Origin: Chloroflexota bacterium
GTDB lineage: Bacteria > Chloroflexota > Dehalococcoidia > SZUA-161 > SpSt-899
Direction of reading: 5' to 3'
NCBI GenBank assembly: GCA_018657655.1
Contig: JABHWQ010000060.1
Location: 1 to 11,480, forward strand
DNA: 11,480 nucleotides
The position numbers and the translations under genes were made by a program. How positions within the stretch are numbered: the first letter of the stretch is position 1; every line of letters begins with the position of its first letter. The notes below the pieces were generated by a model, which did no database searches, was not told where the DNA came from, and saw only the letters and a program-made list of their open reading frames with translations. Positions 1 through 7,789 of this stretch are shown here, one piece after another.

Positions 1-672
1 CCGTCCCGTTAGTGTTGTGCCGTATTCCCCCATGGTTCCCAGCTTAATAAGCGACGTCTGCGGAATCAGGTCTCGCATCATGAACAGGACACCGAGAGTT
101 CCCAGTACATTGTTCTGCTGGACATAGGTGGCGTGTTCCAGACTGATCATGCTGTAGGGGGCACTGGGACACTCGGCATAATATACGATAGCCTCGGGTT
201 TCACTTCATCAATGAACACCCGCAGTTTATCGCGATCATTAAAAATATCTATTTCCCGAAAATCGATCTCGATACCCAGGACTTCTCTAGCGCTGCGTAT
301 TCTTTCTGTCATTCGGGTTATCGGGACTACCGTGTGAGACCCTTTTTCCGCTACCCAGTCCCTGCGAGCATAATTATCCACACCACTGATCTCACAGCCC
401 AGTTGTCCCAGCCAAAGGGCAAGCGTCCATCCCAAGTATCCATCTATGCCAAGGATCATGACGCGCATATCCTTCAAGAGATAGCCGAATGGCGTTGGTT
501 GCCATTGGGGACATTCCTCGAAAGTAATTGTTGCAGGATCATACAAACCTAACTCGGAGCGTCTCTTGCAGGAAGCTGTTTGGCCATTTGATACTGTTAC
601 AAATCGATTTGCTGCCCTGAGATCTGCGGCAGGACAATTCAAACAAGTGCATTTAGCGTTACGCATTTCCAT
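1..672 (-). CDS. SQD1-like NAD-dependent sugar epimerase with Cys-rich N-terminal extension (3' end outside window)
   Basis: The frame is open from ATG at 672 to the left edge (224 codons), so the C-terminus is missing. From Met69 it reads as an extended short-chain dehydrogenase close to UDP-sulfoquinovose synthase (SQD1/Agl3). It has a Rossmann loop ILGIDGYLGW (Gly75, Gly78, Gly81), then SAPYSMIS, QQNNVLGTLGVLF and KLGTMGEYG. Thr213 in the last motif matches the SQD1 catalytic Thr. The Tyr-x-x-x-Lys pair would lie beyond the edge. SQD1 enzymes make UDP-sulfoquinovose from UDP-glucose and sulfite, for sulfolipid or surface glycans; this exact substrate is inferred. Residues 1-68 are an in-frame extension with Cys8, Cys10, Cys13, Cys35 and Cys54, ending near ECPQWQP, which could bind a metal or cluster. 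The start at 672 is chosen because GGAG lies 6 nt upstream; Met69 (ATG at 468) has no properly spaced site. It follows the HTH gene by 24 nt, so the two are probably co-transcribed. Confidence 0.85.
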   Translation of the reverse strand, partial: MEMRNAKCTCLNCPAADLRAANRFVTVSNGQTASCKRRSELGLYDPATITFEECPQWQPTPFGYLLKDMRVMILGIDGYLGWTLALWLGQLGCEISGVDNYARRDWVAEKGSHTVVPITRMTERIRSAREVLGIEIDFREIDIFNDRDKLRVFIDEVKPEAIVYYAECPSAPYSMISLEHATYVQQNNVLGTLGVLFMMRDLIPQTSLIKLGTMGEYGTTLTGR

Positions 673-696
673 AACTCTCTCCGTTGATATCTGCGA

Positions 697-894
697 CTAA
701 GAGGAACCACCATTAATCCCGCATTGCTCGAAAAGCCTTTGAAGCTCTCTGCGGGCCAAGCGGGTAGGCTCCCCACCCTGGCGTTCCCAACGTTGAACAG
801 TGGAAAGGCTTACGCCGATCTCCCGTGCCAAGTCTTCCTGGGTCCAGCCAGATTTTCTACGTAAAGTTTTCACCTTTTCACTTAGGTGATCCAT
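697..894 (-). CDS. Small XRE-family helix-turn-helix protein, 65 aa
   Basis: A one-domain DNA-binding protein of the Cro/C1 (XRE) type. Residues 5-55 form the five-helix HTH fold. The core WTQEDLAREIGVSLSTVQRW (residues 17-36) holds helices 2 and 3; Gln19, Ser31, Thr32 and Arg35 are in the usual DNA-contact positions. There is no second domain for ligand binding or dimerisation. The start ATG at 894 has a purine-rich GAAGG/TAGG stretch 6-12 nt upstream. It stops 24 nt before the epimerase gene, so it probably leads that operon. It could regulate its own promoter, where TTGAGT half-sites occur. Similar small proteins also act as antitoxins, but no toxin is adjacent here. The fold is certain; the target is inferred. 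Confidence 0.85.
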   Translation of the reverse strand: MDHLSEKVKTLRRKSGWTQEDLAREIGVSLSTVQRWERQGGEPTRLARRELQRLFEQCGINGGSS

Positions 895-941
895 ACTGTC
901 CTACCTTCACGTGCCGTGTTAAACAATGCTTCACCTGACAC

Positions 942-1108
942 GTTGAGTAAAGTATAGTACAAATCATAGTGTTTTGAAATAAAAAACGAATAAACTCAAC
1001 CAAGATGAGTGTAAATATCCTATAAACATTTTGGTAGACAATCAGACATGATCTAATTTGACGGGTGAATTAACTCAATAATTCGATTGAGAGGTACTCA
1101 TAAGAGTA
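942..1108. promoter_or_regulatory. Cluster of TTGAGT half-sites and short palindromes
   Basis: The hexamer TTGAGT or its complement ACTCAA occurs at 943-948, 994-999 and 1073-1078. Two palindromes stand nearby: CTCAAT/ATTGAG (1074-1079 and 1086-1091, 6-nt gap) and TACTC/GAGTA (1095-1099 and 1104-1108, 4-nt gap). All lie in the otherwise empty DNA between the antiporter remnant and the HTH gene, and the first pair flanks the putative promoter. They may be binding sites for the 65-aa HTH protein; that is inference. Confidence 0.3.
951..979 (-). promoter_or_regulatory. Putative promoter of the HTH-epimerase operon
   Basis: On the minus strand, TTTCAA (979-974) and TATACT (956-951) are separated by 17 nt, about 57 nt upstream of the HTH start. 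The -10 box is good (5 of 6); the -35 box is weak (3 of 6). A 7-bp inverted repeat, GTTGAGT at 942-948 and ACTCAAC at 994-1000, brackets both boxes, which suits a repressor site. Confidence 0.4.
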
Positions 1109-1131
1109 TCAACTGTTGCTGCCTATTTTGA

Positions 1132-1174
1132 ATCGTCGATGGTTGGTTCTTCTACAGGGTCAACCATCGACGAT
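1132..1174. repeat. Perfect 14-bp inverted repeat with 15-nt loop
   Basis: Arms ATCGTCGATGGTTG (1132-1145) and CAACCATCGACGAT (1161-1174) are exact complements. The right arm contains the last codons and part of the stop of the antiporter remnant. A transcript leaving that gene would form a strong hairpin, but TCAAAATAG follows rather than a run of T, so it is not a canonical intrinsic terminator. It may be a terminator that has lost its U-tract. Confidence 0.6.
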
Positions 1175-1950
1175 CAGAGTTTGCCCGGGATGTGGATTCG
1201 TTTGGTTCTCTGCATCAAAAACAGCAAGGTTTCCAGTTTCATCGATCAGGAACAAGGATATGGCTGTTTCACCATATAATTTTTATAGTCATCATAGTCG
1301 AATTTCTCGGTTAAACCGGTTCCCTTGACGACTGCTCCCGAATCAAATCTCTTGGTCAGAAAAGTGTGGGGCACTTCTGATCCGAATAACAATCGGCCAC
1401 GCGGGTGCTGGGATACAGCTCTTTTGCGCCCGCTCCCGTTTGCCTTTACTGGAAGTTGGTATACATTTGCACGGCTCAAGAAAAGAGCAAAGTGCAGTGC
1501 GGCCAGGGAGTTAGCGCTGTTGTTGGGAGTCAGGGCCAACAAGTAGCCGATTCCACCTAAATCGATCTCATTCAATACATATTGAGAAAGTATACTGGCA
1601 TAGAATGTAGGAATCCCGGAAGCGCGGGCTGCTGAAAGGTTTGCCCAGTCAGTATCGACGAGTAAAACCTGAAACCCCTTCCCTTGAAGAGCTCCAGCGA
1701 TCTATCGGGCCCATGAATGAGCCCCGACGATCAGAAATCCCTATGGATTTGGCTTGGCAATTTGCAGCCAGTGCGCTAATGGGGCAACGGTTGAACCGTA
1801 GATTGCTACTGTTCCAATGATGACCAGAAATGTTATGGGTACCATGTCCCCGGCTTCGGGATGCCCTGCTTCCATTAGGCGAAATGCAAAAACAGCGGCC
1901 ACGGCTACCGCGACGATACTTGCCATTTTAATTAGAAGATATTCATCCAC
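1160..1950 (-). pseudogene. Broken C-terminal half of a NhaP-type Na+/H+ antiporter with TrkA-N (RCK) domain
   Basis: Three open pieces on the minus strand join into one degenerate protein. The 1950-1744 piece is membrane-embedded: IVAVAVAAVFAF, then ITFLVIIGTVAIYG. It ends in AKPNP and a TAG (1741-1743). The same frame continues GFLIVGAHSWAR, a second TAG (1702-1704), then a Rossmann-like TrkA-N domain (GFQVLLVDTDWAN, GYLLALTPN, ANVYQLPV, GRLLFG, GAVVKGTGLTEKF). A one-base loss near 1256-1270 then shifts the frame to LFLIDETGNLAVFDAENQ, ending IVDG with TGA at 1160-1162. This is the domain order of large CPA1-family antiporters. The first ten or so membrane helices are absent; the 202 bp upstream (1951-2152) show no trace of them and no other gene. 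With two stops, one frameshift and a 5' truncation, it cannot make a working transporter. Confidence 0.85.
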
Positions 1951-2152
1951 GGAATATCATTGATCCTGCTGGGAATTTATGTGACCAGCATAAGGCATCA
2001 CACTGAATACTTCAAGGATAGTAACATATATCTGTAGTCCGTGGATTCACAGTGGCGACGTGTCGCAGGTACTCAGTATGCGCGAGTTTTTGGTAATTGA
2101 GGATTAACCAATCCAGATATGGACGGGATGAGGGAGTGCTGGATTTGGCAGA

Positions 2153-2641
2153 CTATACCATGGGGTATTCGGGAGCCTCAACCTTTTCCAGCTTCTCTTC
2201 GTTTTCGAGATAGTCGACGTACAATACACCGTTGAGATGGTCAATTTCGTGTTCCAGTGATTGAGCCAGCAAATCGGTAGCTTTTATACGGATTGCCTTT
2301 CCGTTACGGTCTAGACCTTTACAGACTATTAACTCTGAGCGTTGAATTTCGCCTCGGTAGCCGGGAAAGCTGAGGCATCCCTCTGTAACGGTTCGCTCTC
2401 CTGATTTCTTGACTATTTCCGGATTGATCAGGGCAAACGGTTCCTCGTCTGGCAATTCAACTGTGATTATACGCAAGGATTTGCCAACCTGGGGGGCAGC
2501 GAGTCCAGCGCCATAGGCTTTCTGCATAGTCTCGATCATGTCGTCGATGAGTTGCTGGATTGACTTGCTTATTGTGGTGACGCGTTTCGATTTTTCTCTT
2601 AACACGGTATTCCCGAAACGCTGTATTGGAAGTATTGCCAT
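2153..2641 (-). CDS. def: Peptide deformylase
   Basis: Removes the formyl group from the N-terminal Met of new proteins, in the cytosol at the ribosome exit. At 162 aa it has the usual length and all three family motifs: GAGLAAPQVG (44-53), EGCLSFP (87-93, metal ligand Cys89) and HEIDH (131-135: ligands His131 and His135, catalytic Glu132). The start ATG at 2641 has AGGAGT 5 nt upstream. It lies 57 nt after priA and is the last gene of the rplS-priA-def group. The frequent partner fmt is not downstream within this window; the antiporter remnant is there instead. Confidence 0.97.
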   Translation of the reverse strand: MAILPIQRFGNTVLREKSKRVTTISKSIQQLIDDMIETMQKAYGAGLAAPQVGKSLRIITVELPDEEPFALINPEIVKKSGERTVTEGCLSFPGYRGEIQRSELIVCKGLDRNGKAIRIKATDLLAQSLEHEIDHLNGVLYVDYLENEEKLEKVEAPEYPMV

Positions 2642-2698
2642 AATTACTCCTATTTCAATTATACGGAGAGGTTTGGGGTAGTGTCAATTTGTGCGGGC

Positions 2699-5149
2699 TT
2701 AGGTAATTCCCACAGGATCCACATCAACTGTCCAACCCTGGGGAATATTGACCTTAGAAAGCACTGATACTGGATCAGTACTTCGGATGATTACCTGCCA
2801 TCGATATCTTCCGCGTATTCGGTGGGTGTAAGCGGGTGATGGACCGATTATGTCCATATTAGCCCACCCTTGCGAATCCTGCTCTGCTTTGAGATTTTGG
2901 GCCATTCTTGTTGCCTCTTCCTGACATCGCTCAAGGTTGGTATGAGTGTAAACCATGCTCACCAACCGATTGAATGGAGGATTCCCAAGCTGGCGACGGA
3001 AGATAATTTCCTGTTGATAGAATGAGCTGAAATCCTGGCTGGCAGCGGCTATGATTGCATAATGCTCCGGGGTATATGTTTGTACTATGGCATTACCGCC
3101 TCGTGATCCTCTTCCGGCTCTGCCTGTTACTTGTGCCAGAAGCTGGAAGGTTCGTTCGCCGGCGCGGAAATCGGGGAGGTAAAGTCCCACATCTGCACTG
3201 ATAACTCCAACCAGTGTTACCAGCGGGATATCCAGTCCCTTGGCTATCATCTGTGTACCGATAAGGATATCGGCCTCGTGGGATTGAAACTTGTGAAGTA
3301 TCTCTTCATGGGAATATTTGCCCTTGGTGACATCCCGATCCCAACGGAGAATCCTTGCTTGAGGGAATGCTTTGACAGTCTCCTCTTCGACCTTTTGAGT
3401 GCCGATGCCGAGAAACTTGATTCGTTGACTCTGACAATTGGGGCATTCAGTCGGGGGAGGAATCCTGTAGTTACACAAATGGCATATGAGTTCATTCTCC
3501 ATCGTGTGGTGAGTCAGGGCCATCTCACAACTTCGACAGCTCATAACATGTCCGCAATCGCGGCATTGCACGAACGATGCAGCACCTCTGCGATTGAGGA
3601 ACAGAATAACCTGTTCCCTGGCAGCCAGTGCATTATCAATTGCCTGTGCCAGTCTTCGGCTGAAGATACTTCGGTTACCTTGCTTTAGTTCCTGTCGCAA
3701 ATCGATAACATCAATGTGGGGCAGAATGGGGCAAGATCCGTCGCTAGTCTGGCCAACCCGTTCTGGTAGTTCCAGCAAACGGTAGTTACCTTTTTGTGCT
3801 TGATGATAGCTTTCGATATCTGGAGTGGCACTTCCCAGGATAACCACTGACCCGGTTAATTCCGCCAGTTTCAAAGCGGCATCGCGAGCGTGATAAAGAG
3901 GGATTTTATCATGTTGTTTGTAGGTCCATTCGTGCTCTTCATCGATGACGATTAACCCCAGATCGGGCTGGGGTGCAAAGACAGCGCTTCGGGAACCGAT
4001 GACTACATCGAACTCACCTTCCCGAATGAGGTGCCATTCGTCAAATTGCTCGCCGGGAGAAAGCTTGCTGTGAAGGACAGCGACGCGTTCCGGGAATCGG
4101 GAGGCAAAGCGATCGATCGTTTGGGGTGTTAGCGCGATCTCCGGTACAAGCACAATGGCCTTCTTGCCCAGCCGGATAGTTTCAGCTAGAGCCTGAAGGT
4201 AGATTTCAGTTTTTCCGCTGCCTGTAATGCCGTGCAGGAGAAAAACCTCGGATGAACCCTTTAAAGAGGTTGACTCCAGGCTTGTCTGTATTCGTTCCCA
4301 GGCTGCCCTTTGTGCGGGGGTGAGTTTTAGGGGCGATGTTGTTTGGAAGGTGCGGTGAGCCAGCGGATCACGCCGTACCTCGAGTCTTTCAATTGTCACT
4401 AGTCCCTTTTTCTCCAACGCATGAGCTGCTGCCGAAGTAGCTCCTGATTGACTGGTGGCTTCGGACAGAGGAATAGTTGAATTCTCTTTGATAAGGAATT
4501 GCAAGAGATCGGATTGCTTGTAGGCTCTTTTTTTGTTTAGCGGATCGAGCTCATCTTGGGCGCGATCAAGATCGACGGCCAAGCGAATGAAAGTAATCAC
4601 TTTGGGGTTTATTCGAGCACTCTCCAATTCCGTATTCTTGATGATCAACTTTTTGCGTGAGAGTTGATCTACGGTAGATTTCACTTGTCTTTGCGGAATT
4701 GTCTTGGCAAGTTGCCTCGCGTCTATGCGGCCATTTTTCTGTAGAAAGGTGAATGCCTTTTTCTGAACCGGTGTTAACTTGGTAATAGTTTCTTCGGAAG
4801 TATCAGGAATGACTTCAATGAGGGTAAGAGTTTTACGCTCGAATGCCGGGGGCAACATCAGGGAAGCTGCTTCAAAATAGGGGGCAAGATAGTATTCGGC
4901 AATCCATTTAGCCAGTTCAATCTGATAATCGGCAAGTAATGGGTGAGGGTCGATAACTTCGACGATCTCTCTGGTTTCTTCAACCGGAGAATGGTCAGTG
5001 AGATTGAAAACGATTCCCTGAAGATGTCTGGGCCCGAAAGGAACCCAGACGGCTGAGCCTTTTGTGATCGGGGTATTGGGGGGTAAAGCATATGTAAAAG
5101 TTCGCGGCCATGCTGTTGGAGCATTGACCGCGACTTCGGCATATTTCAT
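2699..5149 (-). CDS. priA: Primosomal protein N' (replication restart helicase PriA)
   Basis: PriA recognises stalled forks and D-loops and reloads the replicative helicase. The 816-aa protein has the full layout: an N-terminal DNA-binding region (about 1-280), Walker A GITGSGKTE (307-315), Walker B-like DEEH (403-406), and a zinc-binding insert with eight Cys in four pairs (529/532, 538/541, 556/559, 569/572). The second helicase lobe follows with LIGTQMIAKGLD and QVTGRAGRG. All catalytic residues are present. The N-terminal region is somewhat longer and more charged than in E. coli, with possible winged-helix segments around 120-260. The start ATG at 5149 is 6 nt after the rplS stop. AAGGG sits nearly against the ATG, so translation probably depends on coupling to rplS. 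Confidence 0.97.
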   Translation of the reverse strand: MKYAEVAVNAPTAWPRTFTYALPPNTPITKGSAVWVPFGPRHLQGIVFNLTDHSPVEETREIVEVIDPHPLLADYQIELAKWIAEYYLAPYFEAASLMLPPAFERKTLTLIEVIPDTSEETITKLTPVQKKAFTFLQKNGRIDARQLAKTIPQRQVKSTVDQLSRKKLIIKNTELESARINPKVITFIRLAVDLDRAQDELDPLNKKRAYKQSDLLQFLIKENSTIPLSEATSQSGATSAAAHALEKKGLVTIERLEVRRDPLAHRTFQTTSPLKLTPAQRAAWERIQTSLESTSLKGSSEVFLLHGITGSGKTEIYLQALAETIRLGKKAIVLVPEIALTPQTIDRFASRFPERVAVLHSKLSPGEQFDEWHLIREGEFDVVIGSRSAVFAPQPDLGLIVIDEEHEWTYKQHDKIPLYHARDAALKLAELTGSVVILGSATPDIESYHQAQKGNYRLLELPERVGQTSDGSCPILPHIDVIDLRQELKQGNRSIFSRRLAQAIDNALAAREQVILFLNRRGAASFVQCRDCGHVMSCRSCEMALTHHTMENELICHLCNYRIPPPTECPNCQSQRIKFLGIGTQKVEEETVKAFPQARILRWDRDVTKGKYSHEEILHKFQSHEADILIGTQMIAKGLDIPLVTLVGVISADVGLYLPDFRAGERTFQLLAQVTGRAGRGSRGGNAIVQTYTPEHYAIIAAASQDFSSFYQQEIIFRRQLGNPPFNRLVSMVYTHTNLERCQEEATRMAQNLKAEQDSQGWANMDIIGPSPAYTHRIRGRYRWQVIIRSTDPVSVLSKVNIPQGWTVDVDPVGIT

Positions 5150-5155
5150 CCCTTA

Positions 5156-5497
5156 TTAGCTCGATTTTAGCTTGAGTCGAGTCTTCTTCCGGCTGAGTCC
5201 TCTGAGATAGTACAGTTTGGCTCTGCGAATATGTCCGCGTGCGACTACTGTTACTTTCTCTAGTAGAGGTGAATTGTATGGGAAAATACGCTCCACACCA
5301 ACTCCATGGAAAATTTGCCTCACTGTGAAAGTAGATGCTATGCCAATGCCTCGCTTGCGGATAACCACACCTTGGAACACCTGCGTACGTACTCTCTCAC
5401 CTTCGACAACTTTGAAGCTTACCTTGACTGTGTCACCAGGCCGAAAATCAGCGACATTCGGATTGGGTTCTACTTTAACTACTGATTGTACATCCAT
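5156..5497 (-). CDS. rplS: 50S ribosomal protein L19
   Basis: Structural protein of the large subunit at the 30S-50S interface. At 113 aa it is of normal length and shows the family core: FRPGDTVKVSFKVVEGER (18-35), FQGVVIRKRGIG (41-52), TFTVRQIFHGVGVER (56-70) and a basic C-terminus. A long purine-rich site (AGGAAGGA) precedes the ATG at 5497 by about 10 nt. It leads the rplS-priA-def operon and has its own likely promoter. In many bacteria it directly follows trmD; here trmD ends about 3 kb upstream, with AT-rich foreign-looking DNA between. Confidence 0.98.
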   Translation of the reverse strand: MDVQSVVKVEPNPNVADFRPGDTVKVSFKVVEGERVRTQVFQGVVIRKRGIGIASTFTVRQIFHGVGVERIFPYNSPLLEKVTVVARGHIRRAKLYYLRGLSRKKTRLKLKSS

Positions 5498-5535
5498 TTT
5501 TGGGAAATCCTTCCTAATCTAACTCGCAATTAGAG

Positions 5536-5564
5536 ATTGTAACATTATTCCAGATTTTTTTCCA
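5536..5564 (-). promoter_or_regulatory. Putative promoter of the rplS-priA-def operon
   Basis: On the minus strand, TGGAAA (5564-5559) and TACAAT (5541-5536) are 17 nt apart, matching the sigma-70/SigA consensus at 4/6 and 5/6. The -10 box is about 40 nt upstream of the rplS start. A private promoter here makes sense because the usual upstream gene, trmD, is no longer adjacent. Confidence 0.5.
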
Positions 5565-5662
5565 CCATTTTACGTTCTTTAGGGATGTGCGAAACTTCTA
5601 AAAATGAAATTGTACTATAGCCTAAGAGTGAGTAGTATAGTTTTGATTGGTTTTTACATTTT

Positions 5663-7198
5663 CTATTTGGGGGGAGTAAGATTACAATGAGTAAAAGCTG
5701 TATCTTCTGGATTAAGCTTGAATTCCTCTTTCAGTATTCCTTTGACAATTGGAGCGAATTCCTGTTCATGGCCCAATGGAACAAATACATGTCCACGCCA
5801 CTTGTGCATATCATATAATTCTAACCATTGCTGAATAGGAAACACTTCAGGTAAAGGTTCTTTGCTTTCATCTGAAAACTGCACAAAGGCTCCCCACATA
5901 TCTTTACTAACTCTAGGCGGCAATGGTAAATCGATCCATACTTGTTCATCATAGCACTTAATACCTTTTTTCCTCGCTTCTCTTGCAATACGCCGCGCAG
6001 TTTTTCGGAGCTTTTCATGCATATCAATATTGTAACTATGTCTTTTTGATTGAATCTCTTTCCATCCATCATCTCGTTTGATTGTCTTAAATGATATTAT
6101 CATAGCTCGTTTCAGAAGCCGGCGGTACTGAAGATCGTGAACCAGATTGTGCATAGTACTATTCTTCTCATATCGAGTGCCCATTGCCCAAAAATCTAAT
6201 TCAGAACCCCAGAGGAAATCACTCAGTTTATTAAATCTAACCCCCGATTTTCTTCCGAAATATACTCCAGTTTGTTTCTTTTTCTGTACATATTCAATGA
6301 TCCCTTTAAGCATGCAAAGACCTGCCCTAACTTTGTGGTGATGATACAAAGATGGATATAATTGAATTCGGTTAAAAAGAATCTGCTCTAGTGGCGATGT
6401 CCCAGTATAATCTACAACAAGTCGTTTCCATTTGTGACCTTCGTAATCTTCGACTTCACCAATTCCTGTGGCATACCATAATCGATCTAAGTCGATAGTC
6501 ATCGGAATGCCACTGAATCGTGCGTCTCTAAACTGATAATCAAGTTTGTCAGCATCGAATGGACCATTCAGAATATCAGATCTGAATCTGAAGGCTTTTT
6601 CGTCATGTCCTAGTATAAAATTGGTAAGATCTTCAATTTTGCAATCAACAGTGTAGTTATCCCTTACCTTATCAAAAGAAACCCCGAAAGCTTTTGTTTC
6701 GAGGATTTTTGCAGTGAGTACTTCGTGTGGTGAGTTATTCACATAAGGCTTATTACTTCGTATAACTTGCATCTCTGGTAGTAAACCATAAACTTCTTCA
6801 CTTGCATGGGAAAAAATACAATGACCAACATCATGCAATAAAGCTGCTAATCTCAAGTGTATTTTATCTTGATCTTGAATAGGATTTTGGTCTTCTCGGA
6901 TATACTTTTCCCTGAGCATATCCGAGAAATGGGAAGCTTGTGTTACAACGCCAAGAGTATGATCAAATCTTGAATGTATAGCTGTGGGGAAAGTAAAAAA
7001 ACCAAAACCTAATTGTTGAATATCTCGTAAACGCTGTAAAAGAGGGGTATCGAGGAGGGCTATTTCATGCCGTTCGTACCGGTTTGTGCCCCAAGTGCAT
7101 TCATGTATAACCTTACGTGCACGAACAGGATTTTCAATACCAGCTAAATGTTCTGATACAAATTCCTCCAGAGAATCCGCAAATTTGTCATCAGGCAT
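5663..7198 (-). CDS. SAMHD1-like HD-domain phosphohydrolase, 511 aa
   Basis: A metal-dependent HD hydrolase of the group that includes SAMHD1 and bacterial dNTP triphosphohydrolases. The metal-site motifs are all there: SRFDHTLGV (His80), LLHDVGHCIFSH (His122, Asp123, with His126 and His131) and GPFDADKLDY (Asp217 aligned with the last metal ligand of SAMHD1). TPLLQRLRDIQQLG (51-64) is the segment before the first His. The first ~235 residues form the HD core. The remaining ~275 are less familiar, with a basic stretch (KLRKTARRIAREARKKG), and could govern oligomer formation, allostery or nucleic-acid binding. The product could hydrolyse dNTPs or another phosphorylated nucleotide; the substrate is not readable from sequence. 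The start is 4 nt after the stop of the 135-aa gene with no clear ribosome binding site, so it is probably translationally coupled. AT-rich codon use contrasts with trmD and priA. Confidence 0.88.
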   Translation of the reverse strand: MPDDKFADSLEEFVSEHLAGIENPVRARKVIHECTWGTNRYERHEIALLDTPLLQRLRDIQQLGFGFFTFPTAIHSRFDHTLGVVTQASHFSDMLREKYIREDQNPIQDQDKIHLRLAALLHDVGHCIFSHASEEVYGLLPEMQVIRSNKPYVNNSPHEVLTAKILETKAFGVSFDKVRDNYTVDCKIEDLTNFILGHDEKAFRFRSDILNGPFDADKLDYQFRDARFSGIPMTIDLDRLWYATGIGEVEDYEGHKWKRLVVDYTGTSPLEQILFNRIQLYPSLYHHHKVRAGLCMLKGIIEYVQKKKQTGVYFGRKSGVRFNKLSDFLWGSELDFWAMGTRYEKNSTMHNLVHDLQYRRLLKRAMIISFKTIKRDDGWKEIQSKRHSYNIDMHEKLRKTARRIAREARKKGIKCYDEQVWIDLPLPPRVSKDMWGAFVQFSDESKEPLPEVFPIQQWLELYDMHKWRGHVFVPLGHEQEFAPIVKGILKEEFKLNPEDTAFTHCNLTPPK

Positions 7199-7202
7199 TT
7201 GT

Positions 7203-7610
7203 TCAACTGGGAACTTTTTCCTGAGTTTTTTTGATTTCTTCAGCTAATCGATGAGATATTTTTTTAACTTCGCTCTTTTGTTCTAGCTTGAGTTTATTAG
7301 TTCTGAGCAGGTACCCCTTAGTTTCAGGATTAACATCAAATGTAGTTAGTTTGGGATTTTTCCTTTGCAAGTCTTCTCTGATTTGGAGATTTGCAATAGC
7401 TTCGTCAATAACTGGGGAATATGGAAACATATCAGTTTCATCAAAAGGAATAGATCCAAGTAGATCAGGGTATGCGTTTTTCAAGTTGAAAAATGTTCTA
7501 TGTATCCATGGTGTTTTAGTAGGTATTACGTCTTTGCAAAGTTCGTCTGGTAACTCAGCAAATATTGCAGCAAGTAGGTCAGTGGGTGATAGGGATTTTG
7601 TTGTAACCAC
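7203..7610 (-). CDS. Uncharacterised 135-aa protein coupled to the HD hydrolase
   Basis: I do not recognise a named family. The GTG start at 7610 is supported by GGAGG 6-7 nt upstream. The stop lies 4 nt before the HD-hydrolase start, so the two are made together. Residues 1-60 contain hydrophobic helices and PWIHRTFFNLKNAYPDLLG. Then comes DMFPYSPVIDEAIANLQIRE (residues ~60-79), followed by short strand-like pieces up to GYLLRTN. This pattern (Pro-Tyr-Ser before a helix, then a small wing) resembles compact winged-helix domains seen in some antitoxin-like proteins; that is a weak inference. The last 30 residues are highly charged and probably helical or coiled coil. There is no signal peptide or membrane segment. 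It may be a partner or regulator of the hydrolase. Confidence 0.8.
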   Translation of the reverse strand: MVTTKSLSPTDLLAAIFAELPDELCKDVIPTKTPWIHRTFFNLKNAYPDLLGSIPFDETDMFPYSPVIDEAIANLQIREDLQRKNPKLTTFDVNPETKGYLLRTNKLKLEQKSEVKKISHRLAEEIKKTQEKVPS

Positions 7611-7731
7611 GTTAACCTCCTCTATCCGAAGTAAGTCAACTATACGATAATATATCTTTAATCAGAGGAAAGATTTTGGTTATTATATAGCTTTCTATTT
7701 TTATAAGAAATAGGCATTTTGGCCTACAGCT

Positions 7732-7755
7732 ATCATGTTTAAGTATTAACATGAT
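7732..7755. promoter_or_regulatory. Palindromic operator candidate, 8-8-8
   Basis: ATCATGTT (7732-7739) and AACATGAT (7748-7755) are perfect inverted copies separated by 8 AT-rich bases. The dyad covers the -10 box of the leftward promoter and lies 35 bp from the -35 box of the rightward one. The size and symmetry suit a dimeric XRE repressor, most simply the product of the divergent gene at 7845. The binding protein is inferred. Confidence 0.55.
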
Positions 7756-7771
7756 GAATACAAATTGTCAA
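7743..7771 (-). promoter_or_regulatory. Putative promoter of the 135-aa protein/HD-hydrolase operon
   Basis: On the minus strand, a perfect TTGACA (7771-7766) is followed after 17 nt by TAATAC (7748-7743), or after 18 nt by AATACT. Transcription would start about 125 nt before the GTG at 7610, leaving a long AT-rich leader. The leader contains CTATTT/AAATAG (7695-7700 and 7708-7713) and TAGGC/GCCTA (7711-7715 and 7722-7726) inverted repeats. The -10 box sits inside the 8-8-8 palindrome. Confidence 0.45.
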
Positions 7772-7789
7772 TAGTCTACTTTTGTAGTG

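Noticed and set aside
133..552. Plus-strand open frame of 139 codons
   Set aside because: It has no recognisable family, and it is the antisense of the clearly homologous epimerase gene.
1702..1743. TAG recoding (sense TAG) in the antiporter gene, since two in-frame TAGs sit within aligned family sequence
   Set aside because: TAG ends other genes here (the 65-aa HTH gene at 697-699 and the HD hydrolase at 5663-5665), and the same remnant also has a frameshift and a missing N-terminal half. Decay is the simpler reading.
2108..2148. Inverted repeat ATCCAG/CTGGAT downstream of def as an intrinsic terminator
   Set aside because: The loop is over 20 nt, the stem contains a bulge, and no T-run follows on the minus strand.
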